A stretch of DNA of 64,000 nucleotides from JAKASV01 sp963754845 (GCA_963754845.1 CAVWHE010000006.1:1-64000); one strand, 5' to 3'. Shown: positions 18,010 through 27,910, numbered from the stretch's first letter. The notes: generated by a model not told the origin, from the letters alone. A program made the numbers and translations.

Positions 18010-19398
18010 TCATCCATGTACTTGAGCATCGCGCTTAGCGTGCAGGCGTGCAATGCCTTCGTCGATGGCAGAAATCTTTTTCTGAAAGTACTCGACGCGC
18101 TCGCGCGCTATTTTTTCTTCATGGAGGACGGCAGTTTCAACATCAAGTGCCACACCGAACACGAGTGCGTACGTTGTCGCATGCCATGACGCCGAACGCA
18201 GGCGCGTGTCGCGATGATGGAGCGTCAACATCCAGTCGTCGAGTGCGCGCGCCGTCGTCATAACTGCATACGCGTCATAGAACGCCTGAAAAAGTACCTG
18301 ATTGGCTTCAACGGGACTCGAAGAAACCGTCCACACGATTGCCCCCTCTTCCCTGCCCGACACGTAAAGCCCTTGCGAGACGCGGGGGTGAATTTTGTAA
18401 AACTCTTCGTTGCGGACAAACGCACGCACGTCAACACCAAACTTTGGCGGTGCATTCTGGCGACGATCGCCTGTGACGGAAATAGTCGCATCACGGGCAA
18501 AAAAATTTATGAAATCTTTTTCAACAACTCCACCAGGTCCTCTCCCGTAACTCGATATTCTCACGACCTCAGCGGTGTCGTCTGATGTTCCTGCCACCAC
18601 GTACAACGAAAGCGGTAGTGTATCGAAGAATCGATTCACAAGGGTTATAAGACCGTCCTGCGTATAAGGAGTGGGAGCTGCGCGCAGGGAAATTTCGCGT
18701 CTGAGAGCATAATTTTGCCAACGCCGTCTGTCTTCGTGATCGCCCCGGATGAGGATAACGTGGTCAGGATTGACGTAGAGAAGACGCGCAACCACAACGA
18801 GAGTTTCAAGAGCATACGCCGATCTTGACTCAATGTTGCCGTTGACGATTATGAAATAACCGTCCTTCACAATTCTGAGGTGTTTGTCAATTATACCATC
18901 CTTTTCGAGTTTAAGCAGGTCGCGTGCAAACGAATGGAAAGCTCCCTGTAATTCGCCAAAAATGACAAATTTTGTTCCAGGAACCGCATCAGTTTTTATA
19001 ATAAAACGTCCTCCGCGGCCGCGGTCTTCCTGGTGCCTCACAACCTCTTTAAGGAGGGGCTCAACAACCTTGGGATCCCAGAGGGGCTTTACGAGCCCTA
19101 GTTTTGCAAAAAACGTATAAAAAAGGTGTGATTGTTGGCGTTCGTGGTATGACGAAAAATCAGGATTTTCCCAGTCGTTATTGTCGGGTTTTGGGTTTTC
19201 CTGAGTGCTCCGTGCGTAACGTTCGATCGCGCCCAGCGTATCAAAAATGTCTGGCACGTGGCCGGCTGCCGGTCCAACGTAGCATGCGATCCACGACAGC
19301 AGACAGTGGCACGCGTAAAAGCAAGCACTTTGTGTTTTCATGGCAATTTTTATGCCCACGGCATTGCCGCAAAAAATCTTCACAACGTTCCTAAACAT
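18010..19398 (-). CDS. Secreted pseudo-metallophosphatase (PPP-like)
   Basis: This protein aligns along its length with the first 430 residues of the 1580-residue protein two genes upstream. The central region follows the PPP serine/threonine phosphatase layout, but each metal-binding motif is altered: GELQG (148-152) for GDxHG, NGNIESRS (186-193) for GDxxDRG, and RGDHE (218-222) for RGNHE. At least two usual ligands are lost, so catalysis is doubtful. The N-terminus is exported (CFYACHCLLSWIACYVG), and the C-terminal 50 residues are a charged coiled coil. ATG 19398 overlaps the stop of the channel gene by 8 bp, suggesting coupled translation. ATG 19341 is the alternative, and neither has a clear Shine-Dalgarno. 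A likely role is as a periplasmic partner of the channel. Confidence 0.75.
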   Translation of the reverse strand: MFRNVVKIFCGNAVGIKIAMKTQSACFYACHCLLSWIACYVGPAAGHVPDIFDTLGAIERYARSTQENPKPDNNDWENPDFSSYHERQQSHLFYTFFAKLGLVKPLWDPKVVEPLLKEVVRHQEDRGRGGRFIIKTDAVPGTKFVIFGELQGAFHSFARDLLKLEKDGIIDKHLRIVKDGYFIIVNGNIESRSAYALETLVVVARLLYVNPDHVILIRGDHEDRRRWQNYALRREISLRAAPTPYTQDGLITLVNRFFDTLPLSLYVVAGTSDDTAEVVRISSYGRGPGGVVEKDFINFFARDATISVTGDRRQNAPPKFGVDVRAFVRNEEFYKIHPRVSQGLYVSGREEGAIVWTVSSSPVEANQVLFQAFYDAYAVMTTARALDDWMLTLHHRDTRLRSASWHATTYALVFGVALDVETAVLHEEKIARERVEYFQKKISAIDEGIARLHAKRDAQVHG

Positions 19399-20464
19399 TG
19401 TGCAAAAAATAGTACCACGAACAAAGGAATCCAACATGGAGAAAGGTGTAGACGAGACCTTTGAGCACAATAATGAACGGCTTAAGCTCAGCGAGTCGTA
19501 TGAGAAAAATGGCAAGGGAAAAAATAATGAGCGTAGCCGTCAAAAAGAAAATAAAGACCTTGTCAGACAAAACAAAATAGCCAACTTTGGGCGACATGCC
19601 CTCGATGACAAAACGGTAACCCAGAAGCGCCGTCACGCCGGCTGAAGCCAGCCCAAAAACGATCGTTGGATACCTTCGTGGATCAAGCGCCAAGGAAAAG
19701 AGACTTAAAAAGTAAATCATAAAGAGTGGCAAAAGTATGAGCATTGCATTGCGGAACCCAATGCGCCGCATACGCATTGAAAAAACCGCGCAGGGCCGGC
19801 TGATATTTCTTTTGGTTTCGTATTCATCGATAACGATCTCTCGCCAACCAGTTCTTATCGAAGTGCCAAGAAGAAGCCACCCAATACGCTTTGAGAGTGC
19901 CGGCGAAAGCTCAAAGAACGGCGAATACGACCTAAAGATCATTTCACTGGGCACGGCTTTGTTATTGACAAGGACGAGGTCGATGCGGTGCGCATCGAAG
20001 GGAAAGAAGGCATAATCCATATCCGATTTAAAGCGCACACGGACGGTATAATGTGCAAAAAAGCGACCATCTACAACTTGAACACTCGGTTTTGATTGAT
20101 GGATAATCTCGCCCTTTTCAAAGGAAAAGTTGCCAACGGTGCTCAGAGAAATAAGGGCGGGATCAAAACCAAACCAGAGCCCACCATCAAAGGTAAAATC
20201 ACTGTTAACAAAATCGAAGGTGGGGAAATTTGTGATGTACAAGCCGACGCTTACCCGTATCGGCACCCCTGCCCATTCCTTCACCATGCCAGGCGTCATC
20301 GGTGTCAGGAGAATTTCTTTTTCGGTTCCCACGAGTCGCGTGCAAGGACGATACGCTATGAGAACGGCAACAAGTGAGACTATGAGCATACCGATGACTT
20401 GGGGCACCGGGTGAGTAATGCGACCAAGAAGTCTCACCGGGAAAGCATCGCACGCTGATACCAT
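19391..20464 (-). CDS. Pentameric ligand-gated ion channel homologue
   Basis: The 357-residue protein has the plan of bacterial Cys-loop-type channels (GLIC/ELIC superfamily). An N-terminal signal or anchor helix lies at 24-39, and a beta-rich extracellular domain at about 60-225 (VSVGLYITNFPTFDFVNSDF and the diagnostic FFPFDAHRIDL at 153-163). Four membrane helices follow: M1 238-258 preceded by RRIGFRNAM, M2 265-288, a short loop EGMSPKVGYFVLSD, M3 301-323 and M4 330-353. These proteins open a pore for ions when a ligand binds the extracellular domain. ATG 20464 follows AAGGGG. The gene sits 64 bp after a triple periplasmic-binding-domain protein and overlaps a pseudophosphatase gene, so all three probably form one sensing unit. 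The ligand and ion selectivity are unknown. Confidence 0.85.
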   Translation of the reverse strand: MVSACDAFPVRLLGRITHPVPQVIGMLIVSLVAVLIAYRPCTRLVGTEKEILLTPMTPGMVKEWAGVPIRVSVGLYITNFPTFDFVNSDFTFDGGLWFGFDPALISLSTVGNFSFEKGEIIHQSKPSVQVVDGRFFAHYTVRVRFKSDMDYAFFPFDAHRIDLVLVNNKAVPSEMIFRSYSPFFELSPALSKRIGWLLLGTSIRTGWREIVIDEYETKRNISRPCAVFSMRMRRIGFRNAMLILLPLFMIYFLSLFSLALDPRRYPTIVFGLASAGVTALLGYRFVIEGMSPKVGYFVLSDKVFIFFLTATLIIFSLAIFLIRLAELKPFIIVLKGLVYTFLHVGFLCSWYYFLHNV

Positions 20465-20528
20465 AAAAATCGAGCCCCTTCACTCTGTGCGCAACCGAAA
20501 AGTGCCCTGCCGACTGCGCCGATTTCAT

Positions 20529-23500
20529 TCACACGCTATATTCCTGCCAGGGACCTTTGCCAGGATCAATCCATATCTTATTAATGAGCCAGCGCCGCCC
20601 ACTATTGAAAGACAAAGTGATTCCGCCCAGGTCGACATCGACACAGGCTTCGGCTGCCTTAATTATTTTTTCGTTAGTCACCTTGCCATCAATACCTTGT
20701 ATGAACCTCGTAAAGATCCGTGCACTTATGTAGGCTTGGAATGCAAGAGGATCCACAGCTATGCCGTTGCGCTCAGCAAACTTTCTAAAATCCTGCGCTA
20801 TGGGCAGCGGTGATTCTGCAGGATTGGCAACGAGGCTTATAACAGAATACCTTATGCCACGATCCTTACAGTATTGTTTGAGATCGTTGGTATTGGTGAA
20901 TCCGGACCCACCGACAAGGGGACACCGTACAAAAAAATCGTCGCCAAGTTCACGTATAACCTCCTTGGCAGCAGTTTGCGTGCCAAAGATAACGAGAACG
21001 TCGGGCGATTCGTTTTTAATTTTTTGCGCATGTACGGAAAAATTGACGTCGGCCGATGTGTAGGGAATATCGACGCACGTGACTGTTCCTTCCTTGGCCG
21101 CCTCTCTTTTGAATCCGTCGGTGTTGTAGGCAACGGCATCAAGGTAAAAAAGGGCGGCTTTGCGTGGTCCGTAGTTGTGTACAACAAATCTATACATGAA
21201 GGCCCCTTCCTCGAAGCCCGAAACGCCGAAGTTGATAATATTTGTTTGCAAACGCTCTCTATAGGATGGTGATTCACTTATGGGAAACAGAACAATAAGA
21301 TCGCCCCTCATGACCAGATCAAGGTACCGCTGAAGCGTGGGGCTACCGACGGGAGTGAGAATAATGTTTGTGTGATACGTACTCCTGAGCTCTTGAACAT
21401 TGCGGCGCGCCTGTTCGGGGACGTAACCATCATCAAGAACACGAAGCCTCACCGTACGCGCTCCCAGGACGTTGTCCCTATCAAGCTCACTAAAGTACGT
21501 TTCAAGAGTGGTTTTGATGAGAATCCCCTCAGCCCGAAGGTGCCGTGTGTAATCGAGAGTGCTTCCGACAAAAATAACCTCCCGACCCTCTCTGTCGACC
21601 TTTGCCGCCTCTTTCGATACTGCAACACCCTCTTTTAATGGCAGTTGTGCTGGAGCGTGGCTCTTCGTACCTTTGTCCTCGGGAGCCACCGACATCTGAT
21701 GCTCCGAAGAGTCGCTCAATGAATACTCGTACCAGGGGCCCGATCCTGGATCAATCCAAAATTTATTGATAAGGCGCCGCGTTGCAGGATCAAACGTCAG
21801 CGTGATCCCCCCGAGGTCGACTCCTTTGAGCTTTTCGGCGGCCTCTACAAGTGTTCTGCCTGTCACCGGTCCCTTGATCATACCCACAAGATGGGTAAAC
21901 ATTCGAGCGCTTATGTACGTTTGAAAGGCAACTGGTCCTTGGTCAATACCATGGTTGAGGGCAAACTCCTCAAAGTCTTGCGCAATCGGCAGATGGCACG
22001 TCTCATGGTCGGGAACGGTACTTACAAATGCGCACGCAATGCCGCGGTCTTTGCAATATTTTTTGAAATAATTGACGTTGAGGAACGAAACAGCGCTCAT
22101 GAGAGACCGTCCGGTCACAAAAGCGATGCCAAGTTCCCGTAAAAGTTCCATTGCCGGTGTAACATCACAAAAAAGCATGAGGATGCCGGGATCTTCTTCT
22201 TTAATTTTTTGTACCTGCGCCGCAAAATTTACATCCGTTGGAACGTAGGAAACAGTCGCGTACGTCGCCGGATCCCGGTCCTTGAGCTTATGTTTTATTC
22301 CATCAAGGAGTCTGGGCGTCGTTGCCTCGAAGAAGACCACAATTTTATTGCGTTGTCCGTGAAGATCAGTGGCAAAATTATACATCGCCGCCCCCGACTC
22401 GAGGCTCGATATGCCAAAATTAACTATATTTTTAAAATTTTTTGCCCTAAAGATAGGTGATTCGCACAAGGGAAAAAGCACGGTAACACTGCCGCTTTTG
22501 ACAAAATCAACGTAACGTGCGAGCGTAGGACTTCCAAGCGGTGTCAGAACTATATCAGTTTGATAGGACGAAACAAGCTCCTGAACATTGGCGCGTGCAC
22601 GCTCAGGATCGTACCCGTCGTCGAGAACGCGGAGCTTAACCTTCTTGCCGTGCGACAACCGTGGATCCTTGTTGAAGTCATCAAAGTACGCCTCCAGCGT
22701 AACCTTAATGAAGGTTCCCATGATCTTTTCACTTTTAGTGAAATCGAGTGTACATCCTACGTTAATGACCTCCTGCGTAGTTTCTCGATGTTTCGGCTGC
22801 CCAGGCTTTCTTGGAGTCGCGCTGATGCCGCTATCGGATCCACGGCCGACATCAATCTTGACGGTTTTTCCCTGTCCGAAATTAATCCACAACACGCTTG
22901 AAAGTCTGTGATGATAGTTATCAAAATCCAGGAGCATTCCACCAAAGTCAAAGGTGCGCATGCTTTCAAAAGACTTAATGAGCGCCCCTTTCGTGATAGG
23001 CCCGGGTATGCGCTTAACGGCCTCGATGAAAATGCGTGCACAGAGATACGTGGAAAGCGACAATTGGTTGATGTCGACTCCCGCCTCTTCCATATCTTTT
23101 CGATATTCCTGAATGATGGGAAGATTGCTGTAATGCGGATCAGGCAGAGCGATACTCGAGATTAATTTTCCACCCCGCTCTTCAATAACCTTCCTCACGC
23201 TGTCAACGCTAAAAATGGACGGGGCAAAGAACACTTTTCCGCGGACGAGCGAATCCGGCAGTTCGCGGAGGAAGGCGCGCGTAGGAACGTCAGGTGATAA
23301 AATGCCAACGCAGTCAAAATCGAGGTTTCGCACGGCGTCAAGTTGTTTCTCAAAGTTTACATCATTTTTTTCGTGGGTAATTTTTGTTACGGGAATATTT
23401 TTCTTCTCAAAGTAAAGGGAAATTGGGTTGGTCAGTTCTTCGACGGTACCCCCCTGAGCAAAAAGGACGACAGAGCGCGGATTTTCATGCTCGATAACAT

Positions 23501-25271
23501 AGGGCACAAGGAGGCTAAGATCCTCTAAAAACGAAGGTCCAAAGTAAATGGCATAATCAATTTCGGGCGAACGTAGTCGGGGGTCGGCCGTGAGGGGAAA
23601 AAGAACGACAAGCTTGTGCTCCTTAACCAGCTTCAGACACGTCGCGAAAGCCTGGGGAGCAAAAGGCATGAATATTACGTCTGTGTTATATTTTGTCAGC
23701 AGAGTTTGCACGTTTGCCACTGCATTTTCAGCGCTGTATTGATCATCAAGAACGCGCCAGTTGATCGTCGTATTCGGTAATGTTCCCACTTTACGTGCCT
23801 TGTCAAAAACAAATTCCGTAACCTTGCTGATTACCGTGCCGTAATTTTGGGCACCACGTGTGAGATCGACACTTGTTCCAAGAGATACGACGCGCTTTTC
23901 GGCAGTTACGCGCCCTTCAAGAGAAACTTTCGGATGCTGAAGTGTCTTGGTTCCGCGATCTTTGATAACTCTTTCTACTTCTTCGTGACACGCGGCGAGG
24001 GACTTCTGGGCCGTGTCAAGTTTTTCCTCAAGAACACTTCTTTCTGCCGTGGCGACGTCAATCTGTTCCAGCGTAACGTCGTGCGAACTTTCTGGTTCGC
24101 CAGTTGCAAAGTTGAAAGATGCTCGCGGTACGAGGGGACCATGCCTCCGGATATCTCTGCTGTAGAGCGTCAACGTCCACAAGCGTACACGAGCAGCCGT
24201 GTCAATAACGACAAAGGCCTCAGTCAAGAAACGGCACGCCACGCGATTAAAACCCACGGGACCCGATTCAAGTCTCCAGACTGTCGTTGCCCGCGTTGGA
24301 TGAGCTACGCGCGCCCCGCTCGCCCGATGTGCCTGGCGGGTCGAGCAGCGCTCCCCCGTGACGCGAACGACGACGGGCTCGGCTGCCGCCGCGCTTTTCG
24401 GTGCCCCTCTTTCTTCGCCATTAACAGGGACAATAGTACTATGCTGATCGCCGAAGGAGTCGACGTGCCGTGCTTCGTCAAATTCATAGCTATCAAGAGC
24501 TCCGTTGTCGACCTTAACAAGGTCAATGGCATGCTCGTTGCCAGTCACGGCACAGTAAAGAGCAAGGGGGAAAGTCTCTAAAAAGCGATCAATGATCTCG
24601 GAAACCACCGGCACATTAAGGCCACATGCCGTGCCTGCAATCTCAGTCCCCAGAGTGTTCTTTTTCCACGCTCCCTTTGCCTCCTCGTCGCCCATGATCG
24701 CCACAACATTGCTGGGATTTTCTTCCATGAGACGCGCACCAAGAAGAAGCGTATCAATGCCGTATGCCGAACCGACAAAAGTGTTGCCATTGAAAACTAT
24801 GTAGACGTTTTTTTGGATTATTTTGAAATCTTTGTCAATGATTTTTTGTGTAATGAGAATATCAAGGTACCGTACGAGGGACTGAAAGGCTCCATGAAGG
24901 CCGGTGATGATGATGAGGCGCGCCCCAGGAACAGGCCGCAGCACGTAAACATGCTCATTTTCATGGCCAGCGGAAACACGTTTTTCAGTGAGCTTTGCGA
25001 GCCTTTTTTCAATAACCGATGGACTCCATAAGCGCGGAGAAAGACCGATAAATTCAAGCATACGTTCACGGAAATGCGGAGCTCGCCGAACGTACACGTT
25101 GCTGAAGTCCGGAGCGGTCCAGTCATCGCCGGCCGACCAGGGATGTTCATCAAGAGACTCCGCATAGACCTTCACGTCATCAAACGAGCCCCAGAGGGAC
25201 ACGGTTGACAAAGGCGCGACCTCCACCACCTCCGTGCGGCAGGATACGGCGGCGGCGAGCACGGCAACCAC
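20529..25271 (-). CDS. Giant exported fusion: pseudophosphatase plus three Leu-type binding domains
   Basis: The 1580 residues begin with a short hydrophobic run and a possible lipobox (AAAVSC). A degenerate PPP-phosphatase-like domain (about 25-390; GLHGAF, NGNTF, MGDEE replace the metal motifs) and a coiled coil (about 400-440) follow. Then come three tandem type-1 periplasmic binding domains of the Leu/Ile/Val (ANF-receptor) class at about 459-805, 834-1190 and 1227-1580. Each repeats VLDDxY, TDVIFxP/LTPxGSP, LFPL, a DVNF lobe motif and FGGxxLxFD. Domains 2 and 3 are much closer to each other than to domain 1. Such domains bind amino acids or similar small molecules. The coded start (GTG 25271) lacks a Shine-Dalgarno, and a G7 tract lies just upstream. 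It heads the channel operon. Confidence 0.85.
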   Translation of the reverse strand: MVAVLAAAVSCRTEVVEVAPLSTVSLWGSFDDVKVYAESLDEHPWSAGDDWTAPDFSNVYVRRAPHFRERMLEFIGLSPRLWSPSVIEKRLAKLTEKRVSAGHENEHVYVLRPVPGARLIIITGLHGAFQSLVRYLDILITQKIIDKDFKIIQKNVYIVFNGNTFVGSAYGIDTLLLGARLMEENPSNVVAIMGDEEAKGAWKKNTLGTEIAGTACGLNVPVVSEIIDRFLETFPLALYCAVTGNEHAIDLVKVDNGALDSYEFDEARHVDSFGDQHSTIVPVNGEERGAPKSAAAAEPVVVRVTGERCSTRQAHRASGARVAHPTRATTVWRLESGPVGFNRVACRFLTEAFVVIDTAARVRLWTLTLYSRDIRRHGPLVPRASFNFATGEPESSHDVTLEQIDVATAERSVLEEKLDTAQKSLAACHEEVERVIKDRGTKTLQHPKVSLEGRVTAEKRVVSLGTSVDLTRGAQNYGTVISKVTEFVFDKARKVGTLPNTTINWRVLDDQYSAENAVANVQTLLTKYNTDVIFMPFAPQAFATCLKLVKEHKLVVLFPLTADPRLRSPEIDYAIYFGPSFLEDLSLLVPYVIEHENPRSVVLFAQGGTVEELTNPISLYFEKKNIPVTKITHEKNDVNFEKQLDAVRNLDFDCVGILSPDVPTRAFLRELPDSLVRGKVFFAPSIFSVDSVRKVIEERGGKLISSIALPDPHYSNLPIIQEYRKDMEEAGVDINQLSLSTYLCARIFIEAVKRIPGPITKGALIKSFESMRTFDFGGMLLDFDNYHHRLSSVLWINFGQGKTVKIDVGRGSDSGISATPRKPGQPKHRETTQEVINVGCTLDFTKSEKIMGTFIKVTLEAYFDDFNKDPRLSHGKKVKLRVLDDGYDPERARANVQELVSSYQTDIVLTPLGSPTLARYVDFVKSGSVTVLFPLCESPIFRAKNFKNIVNFGISSLESGAAMYNFATDLHGQRNKIVVFFEATTPRLLDGIKHKLKDRDPATYATVSYVPTDVNFAAQVQKIKEEDPGILMLFCDVTPAMELLRELGIAFVTGRSLMSAVSFLNVNYFKKYCKDRGIACAFVSTVPDHETCHLPIAQDFEEFALNHGIDQGPVAFQTYISARMFTHLVGMIKGPVTGRTLVEAAEKLKGVDLGGITLTFDPATRRLINKFWIDPGSGPWYEYSLSDSSEHQMSVAPEDKGTKSHAPAQLPLKEGVAVSKEAAKVDREGREVIFVGSTLDYTRHLRAEGILIKTTLETYFSELDRDNVLGARTVRLRVLDDGYVPEQARRNVQELRSTYHTNIILTPVGSPTLQRYLDLVMRGDLIVLFPISESPSYRERLQTNIINFGVSGFEEGAFMYRFVVHNYGPRKAALFYLDAVAYNTDGFKREAAKEGTVTCVDIPYTSADVNFSVHAQKIKNESPDVLVIFGTQTAAKEVIRELGDDFFVRCPLVGGSGFTNTNDLKQYCKDRGIRYSVISLVANPAESPLPIAQDFRKFAERNGIAVDPLAFQAYISARIFTRFIQGIDGKVTNEKIIKAAEACVDVDLGGITLSFNSGRRWLINKIWIDPGKGPWQEYSV

Positions 25272-25327
25272 GAAAATCGTGGGTGGCTGGCCACGTCGTG
25301 GCTGGCCACGTCGTGGTGGAACACATA

Positions 25328-25334
25328 GGGGGGG
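25328..25334 (-). other. G7 homopolymer at 5' end of the giant gene
   Basis: The tract reads as C7 on the coding strand. Losing one base would fuse an upstream ATG frame beginning MMKSIKHSFFAP to the giant gene, adding an N-terminus with RRGQPRRGQPP before the hydrophobic run. A 15-bp tandem duplication (25283-25312) lies between the tract and the assigned start. Confidence 0.5.
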
Positions 25335-25527
25335 CGAAAAAGCTATGTTTAATGCTCTTCATCATGCTACCGACGCTTTTACAAAAACTGCTAGGTTGCG
25401 GAGGCATAAAAGCATGCGCACCGCTGCACCTGCGCAACATCATCCGCTTGCCCACTTCACCGTCAAGTCTTGTATATGCCCACATGAAAAAGCAACAAAA
25501 AAATGGGCGGAGCCAAGAGGGCCCTCT

Positions 25528-27910
25528 GCGGGAGCGCCAGGGGATTGTCCAACTCCCCTTGGATCCACAAAGGCAATAACAGCAAGAGTCCTCTCTGAAG
25601 AACGCCCTGCGACAGGGGGAAGGCCCTATGCGGGAGGCACCAACAGCCTGTTGGATCCTATTTTAAGAGAACCTCTGTGGGAGTGAATGCCCTATGACTG
25701 GGGGAAGGCCCTGCGCGGGCGGCGGAATTAATGCCCTACGCGGGCATGCGCCAAAGGGAGGGTTGCGCCGCCCAACCTCCCTCTGGACTCCCAAGGGCGC
25801 CAACAGCCTGTTGGATCCTCTCCCGCGCGGTTATCCACGACACGACTTAATGGCTTGCCTTGCAGGGCAAGACAAACCATACGTCGGTCATGGGACGCGC
25901 TACCGGAAGCGCGAGGCGCGCACAGACCAAGGGGTGGTCAACTCCCCTTGGATCCCCAAAGGCAATAACAGCAAGAGTCTCTCTGAAGAATGCCCTGCGA
26001 CAGGGAGAACGCCCTATGCGGGCGGCGGAATTAATGCCCTATGCGGGCGGCACCAAAGGGAGGGTTGCACCACCCAACTCCCCTTGGATCCCAAAGGCAA
26101 TAACAGCAAGAGTCCTCTCTGAATGCACTATGATGGGGAGAACGCCCTATGCGGGCGGCGGAATTAATGCCCTACGCGGGCATGCGCCAAAGGGAGGGTT
26201 GCGCCGCCCAACCTCCCTCTGGACTCCCAAGGGCGCCAACAGCCTGTTGGATCCTCTCCCGCGCGGTTATCCACGACACGACTTAATGGCTTGCCTTGCA
26301 GGGCAAGACAAACCATACGTCGGTCATGGGACGCGCTACCGGAAGCGCGAGGCGCGCACAGACCAAGGGGTGGTCAACTCCCCTTGGATCCCCAAAGGCA
26401 ATAACACCAAAAGCTTGTTTTGAATGCCCTGCGACAGGGAGAACGCCCTATGGCGGGCGGCGGAATTAATGCCCTATGCGGGCGGCACCAAAGGGAGGGT
26501 TGCGCCGCCCAACCTCCCTCTGGACTCCCAAGGGCGCCAACAGCCTGTTGGATCCTCTCCCGCGCGGTTATCCACGACACGACTTAATGGCTTGCCTTGC
26601 AGGGCAAGACAAACCATACGTCGGTCATGGGACGCGCTACCGGAAGCGCGAGGCGCGCACAGACCAATCCCGCGCGTATATCCATGACACGACTTAATGG
26701 CTTGCCTTGCAAGGCAAGACAAACCATACGTCGGCCATGGGACGCGCTACCGGAGGTATACCTGAATGGCGCGCGGTGAGCGCGCGCAGGTTGCCAGCAA
26801 TTCTATGAAAATTCACGCGAAAATAATCCAAAGCAACCAGATCGTGGAAAAATATTTTCCGGCAATCGCTGATGTTCTGCACCGGTGTTAGCCGCTTTTA
26901 TGCAAGAGGTCTGCCTTCTATGAATGTGCCTTGGTATCATTCCGGTAGCGCGTCCCATGACCGACGTATGGTTTGTCTTGCCCTGCAAGGCAAGCCATTA
27001 AGTCGTGTCGTGGATAACCGCGCGGGAGAGGATCCAACAGGCTGTTGGCGCCCTTGGGAGTCCAGAGGGAGGTTGGGCGGCGCAACCCTCCCTTTGGTGC
27101 CGCCCGCATAGGGCGTTCTCCCTGTCGCAGGGCATTCAAAACAAGCTTTTGGTGTTATTGCCTGGGGTCTCCAAGGGGAGTTGACCACCCCTTGGTCTGT
27201 GCGCGCCTCGCGCTTCCGGTAGCGCGTCCCATGACCGACGTATGGTTTGTCTTGCCCTGCAAGGCAAGCCATTAAGTCGTGTCGTGGATAACCGCGCGGG
27301 AGAGGATCCAACAGGCTGTTGGCGCCCTTGGGAGTCCAGAGGGAGGTTGGGCGGCGCAACCCTCCCTTTGGTGCCGCCCGCATAGGGCGTTCTCCCTGTC
27401 GCAGGGCATTCAAAACAAGCTTTTGGTGTTATTGCCTGGGGTCTCCAAGGGGAGTTGACCACCCCTTGGTCTGTGCGCGCCTCGCGCTTCCGGTAGCGCG
27501 TCCCATGACCGACGTATGGTTTGTCTTGCCCTGCAAGGCAAGCCATTAAGTCGTGTCGTGGATAACCGCGCGGGAGAGGATCCAACAGGCTGTTGGCGCC
27601 CTTGGGAGTCCAGAGGGAGGTTGGGCGGCGCAACCCTCCCTTTGGCGCATGCCCGCGCAGGGCATTAATTCCGCCGCCCGCGCAGGGCCTTCCCCCAGTC
27701 ATAGGGCATTCACTCCCACAGAGGTTTTCTTAAAATAGGATCCAACAGGCTGTTGGTGCCGCCCGCATAGGGCGTTCTCCCTGTCGCAGGGCATTCAAAA
27801 CAAGCTTTTGGTGTTATTGTCTGGGGATCCAAGGGGAGTTCGGACAATCCCCTGGCGCTCCCCGTCATAGTGCATGTTAGCGATAAGGAACATTTAATGT
27901 GTGACCACTA
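25528..27910. repeat. Right hairpin-repeat array (large imperfect palindrome)
   Basis: This array is built from the same modules as the left one. From about 25530 to 26754 the modules run in one orientation, then comes the 187-bp core, then to about 27862 they run reversed. Both outer ends carry the GGGAGCGCCAGGGGATTGTCC module as inverted copies, so the whole array is a giant imperfect palindrome. Internal periods are about 436 and 301 bp in the left half and 274 bp in the right half. The right edge (27885-27910) matches the left array edge and runs into the stop codon of the propeller gene. No supported protein lies inside. Confidence 0.9.
26755..26941 (-). repeat. 187-bp array core, right copy (inverted)
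   Basis: This is the reverse complement of 68-254 with one difference seen. It is flanked on both sides by inverted copies of the TCCGGTAGCGCGTCCCAT module. Confidence 0.85.

Noticed and set aside
25528..27738. Many overlapping open frames of 60-190 codons in both arrays
   Set aside because: They are translations of the hairpin modules on both strands, recur identically in every copy and have no Shine-Dalgarno or protein-like composition.
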